From positions 78,236,501 through 78,300,500 of the forward strand of contig JBAIAC010000004.1 of assembly GCA_037349315.1 (NCBI GenBank): 64,000 nucleotides of DNA, in the 5' to 3' direction. A model generated the notes under the pieces. That model searched no databases, had not been told where the DNA came from, and saw only the letters and a list, made by a program, of their open reading frames with translations. Below, piece after piece: positions 42,976 through 55,989 of the stretch (its first letter is position 1; each line of letters begins with the position of its first letter). Source of the stretch: Chelydra serpentina (lineage: Eukaryota > Chordata > Testudines > Chelydridae). The position numbers were made by a program, and so were the translations under genes.

Positions 42976-44217
42976 ATATAATGAATACTTAGGTTATGTT
43001 TAGTTATGCCCCAGGATTTGTTGTCCTTAGAAAATTTACACTTTATCTGAGGTTTATGTTAGTTTAATGGAAAATTGCTACTGTACTTTTAAGGACTTTA
43101 ATAGTAGCCTGGGGATTCTTGTATTGTTGGCTGGTGGCTTGAAAGCAAGTATAATTTTTTCCTCTAGAGAAACTTGCTATTTCTGTAATACCACCATGAT
43201 TGTTGTTGTTGTTGATATTGTTTTATTTACTCACTTAACATGTCTACAACAGTCACGCCTAGAAGTCTCAGTGAAGTCAGGTTGTGTTAGGTACTGTACA
43301 TACACATAGGCCTAAATTCTCACTTGCCCAAAAGATAATTCTGCAGCTGTTCCATGCCTGGAGTCTCTTTGGCTTCTTCACTTGGAGCATCTGTGGCACC
43401 AAGCCTTGTCAAGATTCTGTGGCTTTCTGATTTATTTCAAGTAGGTTGAGAGGGGGGAATGTATTAGAAAGAAGAAGTCAATAGTACAATTAAGAAAAAA
43501 ATCTTATTTCCTTTAATTTCTTCTCATTTTCATCTACAAGATGCTGATACTGCAGCAACTCCTGACAGTGATGAGTGGTGTGTAATGTAAGTTATAGCTG
43601 AGAGCTTAGAAGAGTAAAGAGCAATCCTATTCAATATGAATCCCATGATGCCAAAGCAGCAATTTAAAGTCCTGACTAGTCTGATTTCAGGAAGGAATGT
43701 TCTCAATGGTATTTACTGGCTGTGAATACCTCTATTTTTGGGCGGTGAATTTGAGAATCTTAAGCCTGATTTTCAAAGACGCTGAGTTCCCATGGCTCCC
43801 ACTGGTTTCAGTTGTCTTGATCTCTGTTTGACATTCCATATCCTTGATTTATCCCAAGTCTTGAATCAGTTATTGACATGTCCCTTTGATCAAACCTTCT
43901 GGCATCTCCTGCTGGGGTTTCAGAATCTGTATCTCTCTCTACCTTTACTCATATATCTATTAATATGAAATGTATGCATATCTATAAAGAATGTGTGTGT
44001 ATTATAAAGACATATGTTCGTGCATGCATAGAATACACAATGCTGTGCTATGACATAACAGTAACTAGTATATGTTTGGCATCGGTGCATTATTAGTGGC
44101 AAAACCATGAGGAAGTATCAAGACATTTAAAATGAGTGCTGGATTTTATCCTGTAGAGTATAACTCATCTGTGCAGTTATCATTCCAATTGCTGTTCTTC
44201 TCAGACTTTCATGGGCA
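42976..44217. other. No recognisable gene
   Basis: AT-rich sequence with a short GTTGTTGTTGTT patch at about 43201 and a CAAAGACGCTGAGTTCCC repeat-like snippet near 43777. Nothing further. Confidence 0.4.
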
Positions 44218-44515
44218 CTAGATTCATAATTTTCAAACCAGCCCAAGCCTGGTCCACAGAGGGACTTAGGTATTGTAATGCCTAACTCATAGGCACCCTC
44301 CCACCTAGTGGAATCCACAAACCCTGAGTTAGGCACTTAGGCTCCCTCTACAATGCCTGGGGAGAAAGAGGGACCCAAGAATGAGATCCACAAAAGCCAG
44401 TGTGCTAATCTCTACTTGTGATACAGAGCCAGAAGCTCTCTCCAGAGGTGAGATGTCTGTGACCCAAGAACCTCTTGCTGCTAAGTAGCCAAGGGCCCAG
44501 GGGTGAATCAAGATT
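44218..44515. repeat. MITE-related repeat (same type as 20224-21843)
   Basis: TCCACAGAGGGACTTAGGTATTG... CCTAACTCATAGGCACC... GAGTTAGGCACTTAGGCTCCC... GATCCACAAAAG. The GATCCACAAAGGG / TTAGGCACC wording matches the MITE at 20224. Ends not defined. Confidence 0.45.
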
Positions 44516-44559
44516 ACAGCGATCCCCTGAATCTGGAATTTACATAGTAGTTTACCCAA

Positions 44560-45568
44560 AAGTGTCATGTAAGGTCTCTACTGAAACCCTGAATCACACT
44601 GAGCATATTTTACAAAATATATGTGGGATAATACGTAGGGAGATATGTATTGGAAACTATGTTATTAAGGCCCCGTAGTTAAAGGTAGGTGACCCAGAGG
44701 TAGCGTGCCTTAAGACAGCTTCCATCAGACAGGAAGTGGGAGACACTTATCTCTCAAGCTGACTTGTGTATTGTGAGTCTTACAATAGCAGTCAATTTGC
44801 ATACTGAGTCAAATGCTAATGAAGAGATTGTGAGGACTTCAAGAGAAGAAATTAACATGAGGAAGTGAACCCTGGGGCGGGAATACTCTTTACAGGCAAA
44901 GAACAAAGGACTGGTCTAAAATATCTAGGGGTGCAGAGAGATACCCTGGCATCCTTCATCTGGGGATATAATCTGCCATTGGACTTGGTCTCATGAAAGG
45001 AGGATCTCAGTCATGCTGGTTGAAAACATGAGAAGGACGTTGGGTAGGCAGTTTGTTAGACCAAGGGGCATTTTGTTTGTTATGTTTAGGTTCTGGAATG
45101 CATGTTACGATTTTATTTTATATGTAACCTTTGTTTCCATTAATCCTTCTTAAGATATTATTTGACTCTCCATTCTTTGTTAAATAAACTTATACTTGCT
45201 TTCTCTATAAATAAATTAAAGTGTTGTGTGTTAAGCAGAGCTATGTCCTGAGGTGAAACTGGTAAGCTGTTGTGTACTGTTTCTTTGGGAGTAGTGAATC
45301 TGTGAATTCTCTGAGTGTTCGGTGGAATAAAGGCTGGCCATGCCAGGGGGGGATGTTCAGAGAACTTGGGGGTTGGTGTTTGCCTTCTGCTAAGCAGCAT
45401 GACAGAAAGCAGAGCCTGCGTAGTCTGAGATGGAAGCATTTTTGCTACCTGTCACAGAGCTGACCCCTGTCAGGCACAGACAAGACTCCCTCATGCTAAG
45501 AGCGGGTGGTAGTGAGAGGCCTCACAACCCTGGGCACACCCGGGAAGCATCACAGCATCTTAGGTGCC
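44560..45568 (+). mobile_element. LTR-like sequence (unresolved ends), interrupted by the next LTR
   Basis: From about TGTCATGTAAGGTCTC (44564) the sequence has LTR character: a long U3-like part, AATAAA poly(A) signals at 45182 and 45210, a G/T-rich segment after them (GTGTTGTGTGTTAAGC) and a further AATAAA near 45327. I could not find matching TSDs, so start, end and the solo state are uncertain. Family A LTR 45569-46250 was inserted into or just beyond its end. Confidence 0.45.
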
Positions 45569-46250
45569 TGTGACAGGGTTGGACTCACCCCTGCGGCGCC
45601 TCCTGCTGGTTTCTTCTGGGAATTAGCTCACCAGCCTCTGGAGACCCCTCTGCAGGCCAGTGATCCGCCTGACCACTCGGGCCCACGAGTCCCTCCCAGG
45701 ACCCAGTGCCTCTTTTACTGGGGTGCTGCCCCCCAGCAGTACCCCACAGATCTGGGTCTCCCCTCCCCAGGGGACCCCCAACCCACTATCCCCACCTCGC
45801 CTCAGTCGTAGGCTACTGCCAGTCACCAGCTAGCCCCCGCTCCCTAGGGCAGACTGCAGTATAAGCCACTCATCACAGGCAAAGGGGGTTTGGACCTGCT
45901 GCCTCAGCCTACCTGTAGGCTGCCCCCGCAACCCCAGTACCTAGTGGAGCCTAACCCTAGGCCACAGCCTGAGGTTCTCTCAGGCCGGAGCTCCCCAGCT
46001 CCTCTGGCCTTCCCCAGCCCTGCTCCACTCTAGGTACCTGCTCAGGTCCCTGCAGCCAAGCCCTTCTCCCTCTAAAGGCAGAGAGAGAGTCTCTGCTCCA
46101 GGCCCACTGCCCTCTTATAAAGGCCAGCTGGGCCCTGATTAAACTGACCCCAACTGTGGCTACTTCCAATCAGCCCAGCTTCCAGCCTCAGCACTCTCCC
46201 AGAGCTGTTTCCAACCCCTCAGGGCAGGAGTGGGGTACCACCCCGCTACA
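45569..46250. mobile_element. Solo LTR (family A), 5-bp TSD GTGCC
   Basis: 682-bp unit, TGTGACAGGGTTGGAC...CCACCCCGCTACA, with exact duplications GTGCC at 45564-45568 and 46251-46255. Aligns end to end by eye with the LTR at 26025-26701 and more distantly with 19342-20211. No internal genes adjoin it. Confidence 0.92.
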
Positions 46251-46255
46251 GTGCC

Positions 46256-48415
46256 TATGCCATTTCTTGCAAGAAATGTGGTGGCACACACCTAACTCCA
46301 TGTAGAATGGGGACTTGGGGAGTAGGCCTCCTGAGATCACTGGTCAGGGCACTCATGACAGATGTGGGAGTCCCTGGTTCAAATACTTCCTCTAGTCAAG
46401 ATGGATAAGGGATTTCCCCAGTAAGCTTGAGAGAGAGCTTCTCTTTTTGCTGCTCACTGATTCCAGTAAAGCAATAATTGCTGACATGGCAGGAATTGCT
46501 GACATGGCAACACATGTTTTATCATTATTAAATCACTGGGGGGGAAAAAGACCTTATTGCAGGTACTGGCATCTGAAAATGAGAAGTACTTCTCATCTGG
46601 TGAAGTGCATCACTTATGTCCCATTTAAGCCTGGAAAATGTCTGTAGACTTCAATGAGAGTAGTTCCAACACAGAGTTTTCAGTTAAAATGACCCTTTCT
46701 TTATGTCTTGTTTAGGGCCACCAGCTTGCTAAAAAGTGATGTAAATTGTGACACAGGCAGTAAAGATTGAGATCCTCACCTTACTAGAGGTAAGCAATAC
46801 AAGAGAAATCTAATCATTTTGCTTTAATAGTGCTATAACTGTTGGAAGAAGTCTGCTCTTTACAGATGAAACATTTTGTTTAGCCATCAAAACCTAATGT
46901 TCTTCTGACATCAGTTTAAATGGAATGCTGATTTGATAAATGTGTATGCAGTTCATTAGCTAAAAAATGTAAGGCTACACTTATGTTAGGCCTGATCTGT
47001 AAAAATTTTCACACGTGATTAATTTTACACACTTGAGAAGTGACACTGAAGTCAATGAGACTATTCACATAGGTAAAGTTAAGTATGTATATAAGTCTTT
47101 GTAGGATCCGGGCCTTTCAGAAATACATTATTCTGCGAGTAGTCCCTTTCATTTAATTGACTTTGGAATTTAACAAGTAAGGGTAGCAGAATCTCTTATA
47201 AGATAATGATTTCCAAGAAGAGGCTGCTTTCACCTAGTGCAACCCAGAGTTCAAAATGTCTCTAAAGACTATGTTTTCAATATGCAGCATCAAATTTTTC
47301 ACATGCAGTTTTGCACACACCCCGTGAACACTTTACTTTGTCTGATTAAATGGCAGTGTGCATTGAATTGTATATGCAAATTAGTGCATGGGCAAAATTT
47401 CACATGAACAATTAGCCAATTAATTGAAAATTTGGCCCTTAGAGACAATTTGATCTCTGTGTTGTTTGGTCTAAGTAAAGTAGACTTCCTTAGAAATCAA
47501 TATTAACATTAAATATCCTTTTCAGCAGTTTTTAAATCTGAAAACAAAACCAATTGATCAGAAAATATTCCTTTTGTATTATAAATACATTAAATTAATG
47601 TTGATTGTTCTCCTGGGTTTTGGTTTCATGTCAGAGCACTATATTTGCAGATGATTTATACAGAAATAAAATATAGTGTTTTGTTGCTATGGCAACCTAG
47701 ATCACTATTTTTTTCATTTAGGAATAATAATAAAAATTTAACTGAATCAAATAACATTTTCATTCTCACATTTCCTGAAGCAGGCCTTTCATAATCTCAA
47801 TTTAAATGACTTTATTATCCTATTTTACAGGATTTTTTCATTTTCTGTGTTAATACCATAACCATTGGATTTAGCTAATACCATGTTCTTGTCAGTCATT
47901 ATTACATACCTGCATAACAAATGTTCTGTTCTGGAACTTCACTCATGTTGTTTACTGCTCTTGTTCCAAATTCCATCTAGCAATGGCTGCTGCAGTCAGT
48001 GACCCCATAATATATTATCTATTCCTTATCAGCAGAGGGATATGGCTTAGAGGTCTAAGGACCATATCTTCAAACCCTAAGGATAAGATCAAACCAACCT
48101 TTCAACTTCTCAAGGTGAGAACTGGGCTCTATTCTGTTTACGGCAGGTGAGCTTTCAAATTAAATTGTTAAAAAATGAGGTCTTCTCTGCTTTATGTGGA
48201 TATTAAAGATTTCATCAGACTTTTTATGAAACATACCAGAATCTTTCAAGCACTAGATAAATGTATAGTAGAATTATAAAATGCAACTCCCTTCATACAT
48301 TAGATTCAGTTATAGTGTATGTCCCTAATGTATGTCATATCACATTCCCAAATGCTCATTTTAAATCAGTTAAGATTCAGAAATACTTTTAAATGATATT
48401 TTACTTCCCAGAAGG
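46256..48415. other. Repeat-poor stretch, no gene recognised
   Basis: 2.2 kb, AT-rich. A tRNA-like snippet (CAGGGCACTCATGACAGATG...CCCTGGTTCAAATACTTCC) lies near 46345-46395 and may be an old SINE head. Otherwise nothing. Confidence 0.45.
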
Positions 48416-50588
48416 GGTATTAGTGGGAGCATTGAGGTATGCGGGCCTGGCCCTCTTCGTGGTGCCTGCAATGACAGAAAAGGAGGTGATTGTCATGAGT
48501 AACTGTCTAAAAGGCAACATTAGCAAAGGTAGAGCAGCTGGCTGAGGGAGGGCTCCCTGAAGGAGTGCTGGTTCCCAGGGGAGTCATAATCCTACCTGCT
48601 GAAGCCCAGGAAAAGGTGATTATATGGATTTCTAATGAAACAAGCCATGATGTGTTTGTGAAACAAGGCAGAAGTTAACAGACCACTTTGAGCATGAAAC
48701 CATCGTGAGACCCCTGTGTGCACTGAAGCGCCGGTGATAGATCCTGCAAAGTTTGACTTTGGAGACTCATCACTGTCTGAGGAGTGAAAGGATCGCCTGA
48801 GGAAGAAGCTTTGCGAAAGATCCAAGGTATTCTCACTGCATGAGTGGGATGTGCAAAAGGAGTGGAACACCACATCTGGCTACAAAACCCCCGACCCTTT
48901 TGGGAGAAATCTAGGAAGATTACTCTCTCTGAGATGGAAGACGTGTGGCATCATCTTCTAGATTTGATCGCGAATGATATCATTACAGAGTCCTGCAGCC
49001 CATATGCCTCTCCCATTGTGGTGGTCCATAAGAAGAGCGGGAAAATCCAGATGTGTATTGACTACTCCATCCTAAACAGGCACACTGTAGTTGAGATATA
49101 CACCATGCCTCGGGTACAAGATGCCTTGGACTGTTTGTTGGGGAGCCAGTGGTTCTCTGTGTTGGATCTTTGAAGTGGATACTACCAGATCCCTCTGGGA
49201 CAAGATGGCCTTCATCTGTCTGTTAGAGTTTTATCAATTTGAGTGCATGCCCCAAGGGATTTCTGGAGCACCTGTTACGTTTCAGCGTCTTATGGAGAAA
49301 GTTGTGGGAGACATGAATTTACTGCAAGTGTTAGTTTATTTGGATGACCTGATCGTGTTTGGAAGAAACTTGGAGGAGCATGAAGAAAGACTTCTTAAAG
49401 TTCTAGATCAGTTGGAAGCCTATGGGTTGAAGCTTTCAATTGAGAAATGCCAGTTCTGCAGAACCTTGATGAAGTACGTAGGTCACATTGTGTTTCAAGA
49501 GGGTGTGATTACTAATCCTGACAAAATAGATGCCCTCACTACATGGCCACATTCAAGTAATTGGAGAGAACTCAAGACCTTTCTTGGATGTAGTGGCTAC
49601 TACTGCAGATTTGTAAAGAAATATGCTACCATTGTAAAACCCCTGAATGATCTTACTCTGAATGATCTTACCAGTCCAGCAAGAACAAATCTAAGACCAA
49701 GAATAAGGGGAAGTCCCCAAAGTCTCCCGAGCAGAGACACTATGGCCCCTTAGAACCATTTGGACCAAGGTGGGATGAGAGATGTGAAGGGCTTTTTGGG
49801 AAATCATTAATGATGCTAGGGTGCGTTCGCAGGAACTCCAGCCAGGGGATAGAGTTCTCCTGCGAAATTTGGGTATTGCTGGAAAACATGAGCTAGCCAA
49901 CAGATGGAAAGCAATACCCTACTTGGTGGTGGAAAAACTGGGAGATCTGCTGGTCTACAAGATTAAACCCAAAGTGGGGCCAGGGCAAATAAAGATAATA
50001 CATAGTAACCTTTTACTCCCTGTGACGAAGTTGGTAGGCACCCCTTATGAAGTGGACCACAACATGGCAACTGGGCAGAACAAACGTGCTAGACCAAAGC
50101 CACCATCCAACATGGACCATGGGCCCCCTGTGGCTAACCTACCCCTACTCAGCACATCTGAGAGTGAGGAAGACACTACCATAGTGTATCCTAGAATGGA
50201 GACGAGATTTTGGTCTTGATCAGCTGAACCAAGGGAGAGCGCCACTTCTTCAGCCCTAAACCCCATGGCAAAAGTATTTAGGCCGGTTGCTGGCACACCC
50301 GTGCCAACCATGAGACCGCCCTGCAATGACACATCTAGGTTATTAGACAGTGGAGACATACAGGTGGAAGGTGTCCCAGATGCCTTGGGCTTTCCACAAA
50401 TAGAATCAAAGATGCAAAGGCCTATGCCTGTAGCCAAGGGATCCTCAAAGGAACCCACACCATCCCTTGCCCAAGGAGATGTCCCCCCTGTCCCTGCAAT
50501 GCCCACTCTCAATAGGCAGGACAGGGTTATAAAGCCAGTAAGTCGGTTAACTTATGATGCACCTGGGGTGGCTTACACTCGCTAGGCA
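48416..50588 (+). pseudogene. Ty3/gypsy pol pseudogene with RNase H/integrase-core deletion
   Basis: Plus-strand remnant of a Metaviridae-type LTR retrotransposon. 48590-48850: end of the protease/linker region, frameshifted (AEAQEKVIIWISNETSHDVFVKQG; SEEEKDRLRKKLCERSK-like). 48844-49173: RT N-terminal part (HKKSGKIQMCIDYSILN), ended by an in-frame TGA within the motif just after SVLDL. 49091-49753: the rest of RT, with VYLDDLIVFG (Y-L-D-D catalytic box), KYVGHIVFQEGV, and the start of the RNase H region. At about 49805 it jumps to the integrase C-terminus (QELQPGDRVLLRNLG... DLLVYKIKPKVG; 49821-50219) and the tail ending KPVSRLTYDAPG (stop 50585). RNase H and the integrase catalytic core are deleted. 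Cannot mobilise on its own. Confidence 0.85.
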
Positions 50589-50637
50589 GGGGACATGAGT
50601 TCCAAAGCCCAATGAGTTTAGAGAGGGTGGGGATAGA

Positions 50638-51531
50638 TGCTTGTACCTGGTGGTGTGGGCCCTGCTTAAGGGTCCTAGACACCATTTGACCCTTTCTCTC
50701 TCTCCATGGTATAAAAAAAGAGCTAATTTAGACTCAGTTGATTGTCTTGTTGCATGCTGCAGAACTAAAATCACTGATATCTAAGTATTAGACCCACTTT
50801 GGGACAGTGTCTCTATTGCAGCCAGTGCACTAGTGTCCCTAGTGCACCTGCAGTGAGGCTCCCCCACTAACAGCTGAAATCACTGAGAGCTGAAATTGGT
50901 AAGAGCTGTGTTAAGTGGGGGGCCTGAAGACATCTTAGTGCGGCCAGTAGGGTGGCTGGTGGAGAGGCGTGGCAAGCGGCCAGCAGGGTGGCTGGCAGAG
51001 AGGACCAGAGCAGAGCCCCACAGAGGCACAGCAAGCGGCCGTTGGGGCGATGAGCGAGTGCCCGAGCAGTGGAGCATGTAAGGAACCTCCTTACCTCTCC
51101 CTCCACACAGGGTGGGAGGTGAACTCTGTGGATGAACCTCTGAACTCTAGGGCTGCACTGACCAAGAAAAGCAACTGTGAGTTGGGTGCAAAGAAGGGAT
51201 GGGCACGTTAAAGGGACTTTTGGTTTGCTGGACTTAAGAACCTGAAGGGAAAAGGACACTGCCCAAATTATTTATGAACCCTAGTTGTGGTGGTTTCCCA
51301 AATTAATGCTGAGTTACTTTCCTCCTTTAATTAAAAGTGTTTGCTATGCTCAGACTCTGTGCTTGCAAGAGAGGAAGTATTGCCTCTTAAAGGTGCCCAG
51401 GGGGTGATATGTAATTGTCCCAGGTCACTGGGTGGGGGTTTGAGACGGTTTTGTGTTGTATTGTTGAAAAGGAACCCCTAAATACTGAACCCGGCTCTTG
51501 TTTCTGCTAGCTCCATCTGGCAGAAGGGTTA
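50638..51531 (+). mobile_element. 3' LTR of the gypsy element at 48416 (left end approximate)
   Basis: Follows the pol tail and a purine-rich stretch (TTTAGAGAGGGTGGGG, about 50617-50632). Has an ATTAAA poly(A)-like signal near 51332 and ends ...CATCTGGCAGAAGGGTTACA at about 51531. The interior has a GC-rich CGGCCAGxAGGGTGGCTGGxxGAG repeat (50940-51000). The TG start at about 50638 is a guess. No 5' LTR was found upstream, so the copy is truncated or was rearranged. Confidence 0.6.
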
Positions 51532-54500
51532 CATTTACTTTTAGCCTATATAGTATATATTCTGAAGGAGGTGGGGAATTCCTTGAGCGGAGGTATCTGT
51601 GGTATTCATACACAAATGTGCACGCACACACATACTTATCACACTGTATTTGGCATTCTTCTTTCTTATTTTTTTCCTGTGTTTTCAGGATTTAAGGAAG
51701 TGATTTGAGTCCTTCAAATCAGAATGCGCCATTAAAGAGAAGTTTGCCTTATTATTCTGATCTGTCATTTTTGTGTGTAACAAGCCAGCTGTTATTTGAA
51801 CAGCATCATTCATATCCTCAATGGAATGATGACACTACAATCAGCCTTCATTATCTTCCTAAGCTCTTATATCAGAACTAAGTGCAAAGGAAATACTTTG
51901 TAATTATTCTAGGCAGATTTCCCACATGTTAGAGATGCCATAGATGGGATTAATGAATATCACTTGAAAAAGTTGAAGTAGACAGAAACAGAATAGGCTT
52001 CAGCAATCGTAACATGCAGATGGGTTGGAATGCTAGTGGGAAAAAACCCCATCAGCAATTAAACTCATTTTTTGTAACTGCAGATGTGCCTTGCCTCTAT
52101 TGAATACTGAGTACACTTGAAAGGAACTTGTAGAGGAAAAATGTGGTGAAATATACACAGTTTAGTTCAGCCAAATGACAGGGTTTTGATTATTTTGGTT
52201 AACAGACTTCAGAAACCCACAATCTCTGCTCAAAGGAAGCTAAGCCTCTGCTCTTCGAGTGCTTTCCTGATCATTTCTCCATTTGGCTGTACTGAGAAAT
52301 GAAAGGTTTTTCTGCCATCAGAGATCCATTGCCTGAACTTGGGTAGGTTGACTCTTTAATCTCTGAGATACACCATTACCTCTTGAAAGGAGATGTTTAG
52401 AAGCCTTGTTTTGTAGCAGGCATTAACATTACAAAGTCACTCCCAGTTTGCCTAGCTAAATAATTCCCCTATGCTTTTACTGGAAAGAGATACTGAACAA
52501 CTAAAGCACCACCAGAAGCAATTTAGCATTGTAGATGTACTTGTTGTAGGAGATAAAACAGCAAACTGTGATATGGACAGGTAAATATATACATGTTCCA
52601 CAACCCCAAAGTCCTAAATGGGTGATTTTTCTCTCTAGTAGAGAAGAGGTGTATTAGTTGGGCTACCTGACCAAACAGACTGTTGCAAGTCCAATGGGGC
52701 AGAAACTCAGCTGGTGTAGTCAAAGGAGCTATCGCAATTTCCACAAGCTGAGGATCTGCTCCATGTGCACAAAAAGTTCTGTTTGCTTCTGGGCCTTCAG
52801 AACTATTTCAGTCATTCAGATTTTGGTGTTGCTGCTCTTGCTGATTCCACTGGGGTTTCTTTCCATATTTCAGTCACCTGTTCAGAGTTTAATTTCTCAA
52901 CGAGATTAAGGTACCTTTGTGGGTGTGTATTTTAGCCTCTCAGTTACTGGAAAAATTGAAGTTGAGCTCTTTCAGTTTCAGGAGCTGGGATGGATTTGAA
53001 TATCAGTGTAAGCTGGCAGGCTCTCTCACCAGCCCAGGAAAGAGCCAATGACTCACCGAAGTCAATTTCAGGCCGTTGCTTTGGGGCACAATTTATTGTT
53101 CATAACATAATATTTGTGAGTAACACAACACCAAAGCAATTCCTCTGACCTGTGTAGACTCCATTCCACAGATTCCTCTCTCATCCCTGTATGGAGGACA
53201 CACCCTTCTCTTCAGTCCCCTGCAGTGTTACGTGCAGGCAGCCCTTAAACATTTCCTGGCTTTTACCCTGTCACAATCAGAGTCAGATCTTAGACTGAGT
53301 TCAAAATCAGACACATAAACTCATTCCTGGTTCTGATTCTGCCAAAATGCCATGATGGCAGTCATACTTTCAAGAAATCAGATAATACAATGAGACTTGT
53401 GCCATTTTGACCTTAATTCCCAGGACAGCAGCTTATGGGATTTCAGCACCAGTGAATCCAGACTGTAGCTCTGATTTGGCACTCGGCTATAACCTACCAT
53501 TAATCCAGACCTGGATATAAACACTGCTTCCTCAGCCTGCATCTAGACCATATAATGATGAGTTACCAGAGCACAGAGCTCTTTTTGGGTGGTTTTGCAA
53601 GAAGGCGGTGTCATGATGTAAAACCACTAATGCTGCAATTTAGTTTCTTGTACTCAGAGCTGATTCAAAGGAGTTCATAAGTTTTTCTAAGCACTAATCC
53701 ATTCCTGATAGTTCTTTTTTGTCCCCCTTATAGTAATAAAGGTAATAAAAATGGTTACCATGAAAAAGTCAGTATCAGCTTACAGATAGTGGCATCAAAG
53801 TTACTACCATTATTTCCTATTTGAAGGGCAAGGAAACATAGCGTTATCCCAAATATCACTGTGTGGTGACTGGTAAATCATTTTTAAATTTTGTTTATAC
53901 ATCCAAAATATCTTGAAGCATATTACAATTTTGAATACTATACTTAGGAATAACTGCACTTACTACTGCAATGCAGCCATCTTTGGGCTGAAGCAGTACA
54001 CAGCAAGGCTCCTCAACCATTTATGACAGGAAGTGAAGAAAATCATAGCATCTTTTCAAAACTGCATGGTGATTTTACATAGGCAGAAATAATTAGCTGA
54101 GTAGTCATCTTCTGTACTCTAAGTGATACACCAACTGGATTACATTCAGTTTCAATAATTGGATTCAAGGAGTTGATGTTTCAACATGAAGGAATTTTCC
54201 TTAGAGGAGGAAAGATTCCTAATATATCCTTTGTCAACATTTTGTTAATATGTGAGTCATGTATTCTGATTTGGTTACCTCAGCAGTGTCCTTTTTGGAA
54301 CCCTATTTGTTTCAGAATACATATTTTATACTTGATTAACACATGATTAATGAAAGTATCAGGCTTAGAAATGCATCAATGGCCTTGACAATGACATCCC
54401 CATAAGACTGTTTCAAATCCCTATAGAAGGGTCACCAACGTGACAGTTGGATTCCCAGGAGTAAAGCCTCATGAACATCTGCCACGCTTACTTTATTTTG

Positions 54501-55989
54501 TCTACAGGCTCACACACAGTGTTCCATTTCTTCACAAGCCTTTCAAGCATATATAAAGAGCTCATTGCAGAGATCAGCAGATGATTTTCATTGTCATTAT
54601 TCCTGTCGGCACCAATAAATGCTTAAATCAATGAGGGGGGGGGTCTGGAACAGTGTTTCCCCCTCTATTTCTAGTTTTGTTTTCTCAGACATCTCCAAAT
54701 TCTCAGACTATCCTCAATGTGTGGCTTATCTGTTTCCCTTATGCCTTTATAGAGAGGAGGTTAATTTTTACTTCAGGCACTGTGGTGGGGGATACAAACC
54801 CCACCCTAATTGAGAAAGACTTAAGGAGCTACTGTGGGCTCACTCAGCCTCACCCTGCTACACCTGCAGCAGGTGCCATGCTTGGAGGGAGGGGTTAAAA
54901 GAGGAGAGCACAGCTCATTTGAGGGGATGAAAGTAAATCTCCAGCTCCACTTTTTGAGGGAGCCCTGGTTGGGGCCAGCGGTGGCTTGAGAGACTGCTGC
55001 CTGCCACCCGCACCCGGAGGGAAGGTCAGCCTGTTGTGTGACTATTGTCTGACTTGTCACCAGTGCCTTATTTGCTGGTGTTGAGTAAGTCTGCAGCAGA
55101 TGGTGTCAAACCTGATTCAGTGACTGCTAAATAAGACTTTTTGTTTCCTTACACTTGACTGAGGACCTGGTGGTGGCTTGTCCTGAGCCCAGAAATAACC
55201 AGATCACAGGTTCTTTTTTTTGCTTTGTTGTGTTTGAAAGCCTAGTAGTTTTGATCTTTATTATGCCTGATCTTTAACCTTCTTATTATTGTATCAAATT
55301 ATCTGTATTTAGAATATGTCAGCTAGTTATACAGAATTGAGTATTATAGGTGGGGCAGGTAGCACAGCCTATTAAAATTGCCTGACACGTCCCATTAGAA
55401 GACCCTGTATTTAGTTGCTTATAGCTCTCCCATGTTTTAATTGTTTGGGTTGAAATTGTCCATGCTGGGGAGGTGTGCCTCAGACTGATTTCTTTCTGTC
55501 TTTATCTTCAGTCAAAACAGTTCAGCCTTTTCTGAAAACGAAGCAAGGGAAATAATACACTGTTTTGCTCCTGTTATAAGCTTCTGGTGACCTTTCTCTT
55601 TTGAAAAGTTCTCATGTCCCTATGTTTTGGAGAAAGGACTTGAAATTTGGCAGGGGGTGGCCTTCGTATTAGGCATATGTCTTTCTTTTTCTCCCCAAGA
55701 AGTTGCCCAAATTTGGCCAAATTATAAACCTTTAAAAAATCATGCTTAACACATGCTCATTAGGGGCCTTCTACAGTGCCAAAGTTAAAATCCCTGATGA
55801 TTCCATCAGCACTGAATATGCTCCAGCCTGGGACTACCCGGGGCTGATCAGGATTTTCCAGGCTGCTCTGGGCCATGCCAGGTATAGGCATCAGAACTGA
55901 CAGCTAGGATCCGGTCTCTACTGGGCTCCCAAAGCTCCCTGCTGCTGGGTCCAGGCAGCAAGGAGGAGGAAGCTGCCTGAATCAAAAGA
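51532..55989. other. Longest repeat-poor stretch, no gene recognised
   Basis: About 4.5 kb with no transposon landmark I recognise and only short, domain-less frames. It contains ordinary AT-rich sequence, a G9 run near 54635 and a somewhat GC-richer part (54790-55080). Conserved non-coding or UTR sequence cannot be excluded by eye. Confidence 0.45.

Noticed and set aside
43386..45559. A long LTR bounded by GCATC duplications
   Set aside because: GCATC before TGTGGCACC and after a CACA were found, but the implied 2.1-kb unit contains a MITE and lacks LTR structure in its first kilobase; probably coincidence.
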